Below are positions 5,921-7,421 of a DNA stretch of 7,421 bases, one piece after another (within the stretch, counting starts at the first letter, position 1; each line of letters begins with the position of its first letter). The position numbers were made by a program, and so were the translations under genes. The notes under the pieces are model-generated. The model did no database searches, was not told where the DNA came from, and saw only the letters and a list, made by a program, of their open reading frames with translations. This DNA comes from CAYNYI01 sp964401455 (GTDB lineage Bacteria > Fibrobacterota > OXYB2-FULL-49-7 > CAYNYI01): assembly GCA_964401455.1 (NCBI GenBank), contig CAYNYI010000122.1, positions 1 through 7,421 of the forward strand, read 5' to 3'.

Positions 5921-7421
5921 ATGGTTCTCGCGGCATTCGAATTACTGGGTAGTCTTGCCGTCTTTCTATACGGTATGAAAATAATGAGTGAATCCATCCA
6001 AAGGGTTGCGGGAGACAAACTCCGCAACATTCTCTCATACATGACTACGAACCGATTCGCGGGCATATTCACGGGATTCGCGATAACTTCAATCATTCAG
6101 TCATCATCCGCAACGACGGTTATGCTTGTAAGCTTTGTGAATGCAGGACTCCTGAATCTCACACAGTCTATCGGCGTTATAATGGGAGCCAATCTCGGAA
6201 CTACCATAACGGGATGGATCGTATCAATTTTCGGCTTTAAATTTAAGATTTCGGCTATAGCTTTGCCGGTAGCCGGCATAGGTCTTCCGCTTATTTTCAG
6301 CAAATCCGACAGAAGAAAAGACCAGGGGGAAATTTTAATCGGATTCGGACTTCTTTTCCTCGGACTCAATTTTCTAAAACACGCGGTACCGGATATTAAG
6401 AGTAATCCCGAAGTATTGAGTTTTCTTGCCGACTATACAAATCTAGGATTTTTTTCATACATCATATTTCTCATTGCGGGAGTTCTACTGACAATTACTG
6501 TCCAATCTTCAAGCGCGGCGATGGCCGTTACAATAACAATGGCCTACAAGGGCTGGATTGACTTCCCAACTGCGGCGGCAGTTGTGCTCGGAGAAAATAT
6601 CGGGACTACGATTACCGCATATCTTGCATCTCTCGGGACAAGTCTGAGCGCACGAAGAGCCGCCAGGGCCCACCTTGTATTTAATTTACTCGGTGTAATA
6701 TGGATGACCTTTCTTTTTGTTCCGTTTTGCGGCATGATAGAACATATAGTACCCGGCAGCGCTGAAAATACCGCCAATATTCCTATACATCTTTCAATGT
6801 TCCACACTATGTTCAACCTTGCTAATACATTTCTCCTGGTTGGCTTTGTGAAACAGATCGCTGCTATCGTTGTAAAAATAGTGCCGTCTTCAGAAGGAGA
6901 TGATGAAGAACAGGAATACAAACTCGACTACCTTTCTTCCTCACTTTCACACACTCCGGAAATCGCATTGATGGAAATAAGAGGCGAAATACAGAAAATG
7001 TCCCATAAAACAGAAAAAATGTTCGGAAAATTCCTGGACGTCTTCCTTAACCCATCTAAAAAAATGGGCGACACGGTTTCTTCACTTAAGAAAACCGAAA
7101 TACTGACAGACAGAATGCAGGAAGAAATTTCCGGCTACATTCTAAAATGCACCAAAGAGCATCTTTCGGACGAAAGCGCGGAGAATGTCAATTTTATGCT
7201 TCGCATAGTAAACGAACTTGAAAGCATAGGAGACTCGTGTTATAATCTGGTTCTTATCTGCCAAAGAAGATATGAGAAAAAAATGACAGTAAATGAGGAT
7301 TCCGTCCGTGAAATAGTAAAGTTCGCGCAACTCATCAAAGATTTCCTTAAACTCAACAGTTCACATATCGCGGGAAGGCTTTCGGCTATGGAGATGGAAG
7401 AAGCTTACCGTCTTGAATCCG
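5921..7421 (+). CDS. Na+/phosphate cotransporter with PhoU-like C-terminal domain (3' end outside window)
   Basis: The frame is open from ATG 5921 to the window edge (500 codons, no stop), preceded by GGAGG at 8 nt. It belongs to the bacterial NptA/YjbB branch of the Na+/Pi cotransporter (SLC34-like) family: sodium-driven phosphate transport across the inner membrane. Two inverted-repeat Na_Pi_cotrans units are visible, each with the QSSS signature: 'SIIQSSSATT' (Q60-S63) followed by 'GANLGTTITGW', and 'TVQSSSAAMA' (Q195-S198) followed by 'GENIGTTITAY'. About eight to nine hydrophobic segments span residues 1-320. After an acidic linker (about 325-332) comes a helical, soluble PhoU-like domain (about 345 onward) with 'ELESIGDSCYNL' (E432-D438), matching the PhoU metal-binding signature. 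It is divergent from the metalloenzyme operon. The direction of transport (uptake or efflux) cannot be told from sequence. Confidence 0.93.
   Translation, partial: MVLAAFELLGSLAVFLYGMKIMSESIQRVAGDKLRNILSYMTTNRFAGIFTGFAITSIIQSSSATTVMLVSFVNAGLLNLTQSIGVIMGANLGTTITGWIVSIFGFKFKISAIALPVAGIGLPLIFSKSDRRKDQGEILIGFGLLFLGLNFLKHAVPDIKSNPEVLSFLADYTNLGFFSYIIFLIAGVLLTITVQSSSAAMAVTITMAYKGWIDFPTAAAVVLGENIGTTITAYLASLGTSLSARRAARAHLVFNLLGVIWMTFLFVPFCGMIEHIVPGSAENTANIPIHLSMFHTMFNLANTFLLVGFVKQIAAIVVKIVPSSEGDDEEQEYKLDYLSSSLSHTPEIALMEIRGEIQKMSHKTEKMFGKFLDVFLNPSKKMGDTVSSLKKTEILTDRMQEEISGYILKCTKEHLSDESAENVNFMLRIVNELESIGDSCYNLVLICQRRYEKKMTVNEDSVREIVKFAQLIKDFLKLNSSHIAGRLSAMEMEEAYRLES

Noticed and set aside
5863..6921. 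Minus-strand open frames at 5863-6096, 6097-6369 and 6544-6921, and a further one at 7142-7330
   Set aside because: They lie opposite the continuous plus-strand phosphate transporter frame, which has QSSS and PhoU motifs and a good ribosome binding site. Their translations show no recognisable domain.
1..7421. Defence island, phage, transposon or CRISPR content
   Set aside because: Every strong gene belongs to a housekeeping or envelope family. No integrase, transposase, terminal repeat or spaced repeat array was seen.

Overview
The window looks like chromosomal DNA from a Gram-negative bacterium, moderately AT-rich by eye. It has an outer membrane: the first gene is the tail of an LptD-type LPS assembly protein, and a lipobox lipoprotein follows. 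The LptD C-terminus carries the 'DLHCW...W(V/I)PTG' pattern that I associate with Bacteroidota and wider FCB-group LptD proteins rather than proteobacterial ones. Lineage is an inference: FCB-group or a related phylum (for example Fibrobacterota-like), not a firm assignment. I see no tRNA, rRNA, CRISPR array, insertion sequence or phage gene.

Layout. Positions 2-400 (+) hold the 3' end of lptD. Positions 393-935 (-) hold thpR (RNA 2',3'-cyclic phosphodiesterase, LigT family), which meets lptD tail to tail with an 8-bp overlap. Positions 982-1770 (+) hold an unrecognised, very basic, probably exported protein. It overlaps by 8 bp the end of a small unrecognised lipoprotein gene at 1763-2305 (-, GTG start). 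About 2453-3274 (+) is a YycJ/WalJ-type metallo-beta-lactamase-fold hydrolase, with a perfect inverted repeat in its leader and an imperfect hairpin plus U-tract after its stop. Positions 3395-4276 (+) encode a membrane-anchored M23 peptidoglycan endopeptidase. Its stop codon lies in the same TTAA as the stop of queE (4273-4917, -). Upstream of queE on the same strand, 2 bp away, is a short phosphoglycerate-mutase-like metalloenzyme (4920-5810, -, GTG start). Finally 5921-7421 (+) is a Na+/phosphate cotransporter with a PhoU-like tail, cut by the window edge. It is preceded by a near-consensus promoter and an inverted repeat that includes its ribosome binding site.

How the genes relate. There is a cell-envelope flavour (LptD, exported basic protein, lipoprotein, M23 peptidase, phosphate transporter) mixed with RNA metabolism (ThpR, QueE). 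The only clear operon is metalloenzyme-queE, where the queE Shine-Dalgarno lies inside the end of the upstream gene. Every convergent junction in the window (three of three) overlaps at the stop codons, so there is no room for intergenic terminators there. I did not find a convincing novel defence or mobile system. The most open questions are the two unrecognised exported proteins, the uncharacterised PGM-like enzyme coupled to queE, and the two inverted repeats in the leaders of the yycJ-like and phosphate-transporter genes.
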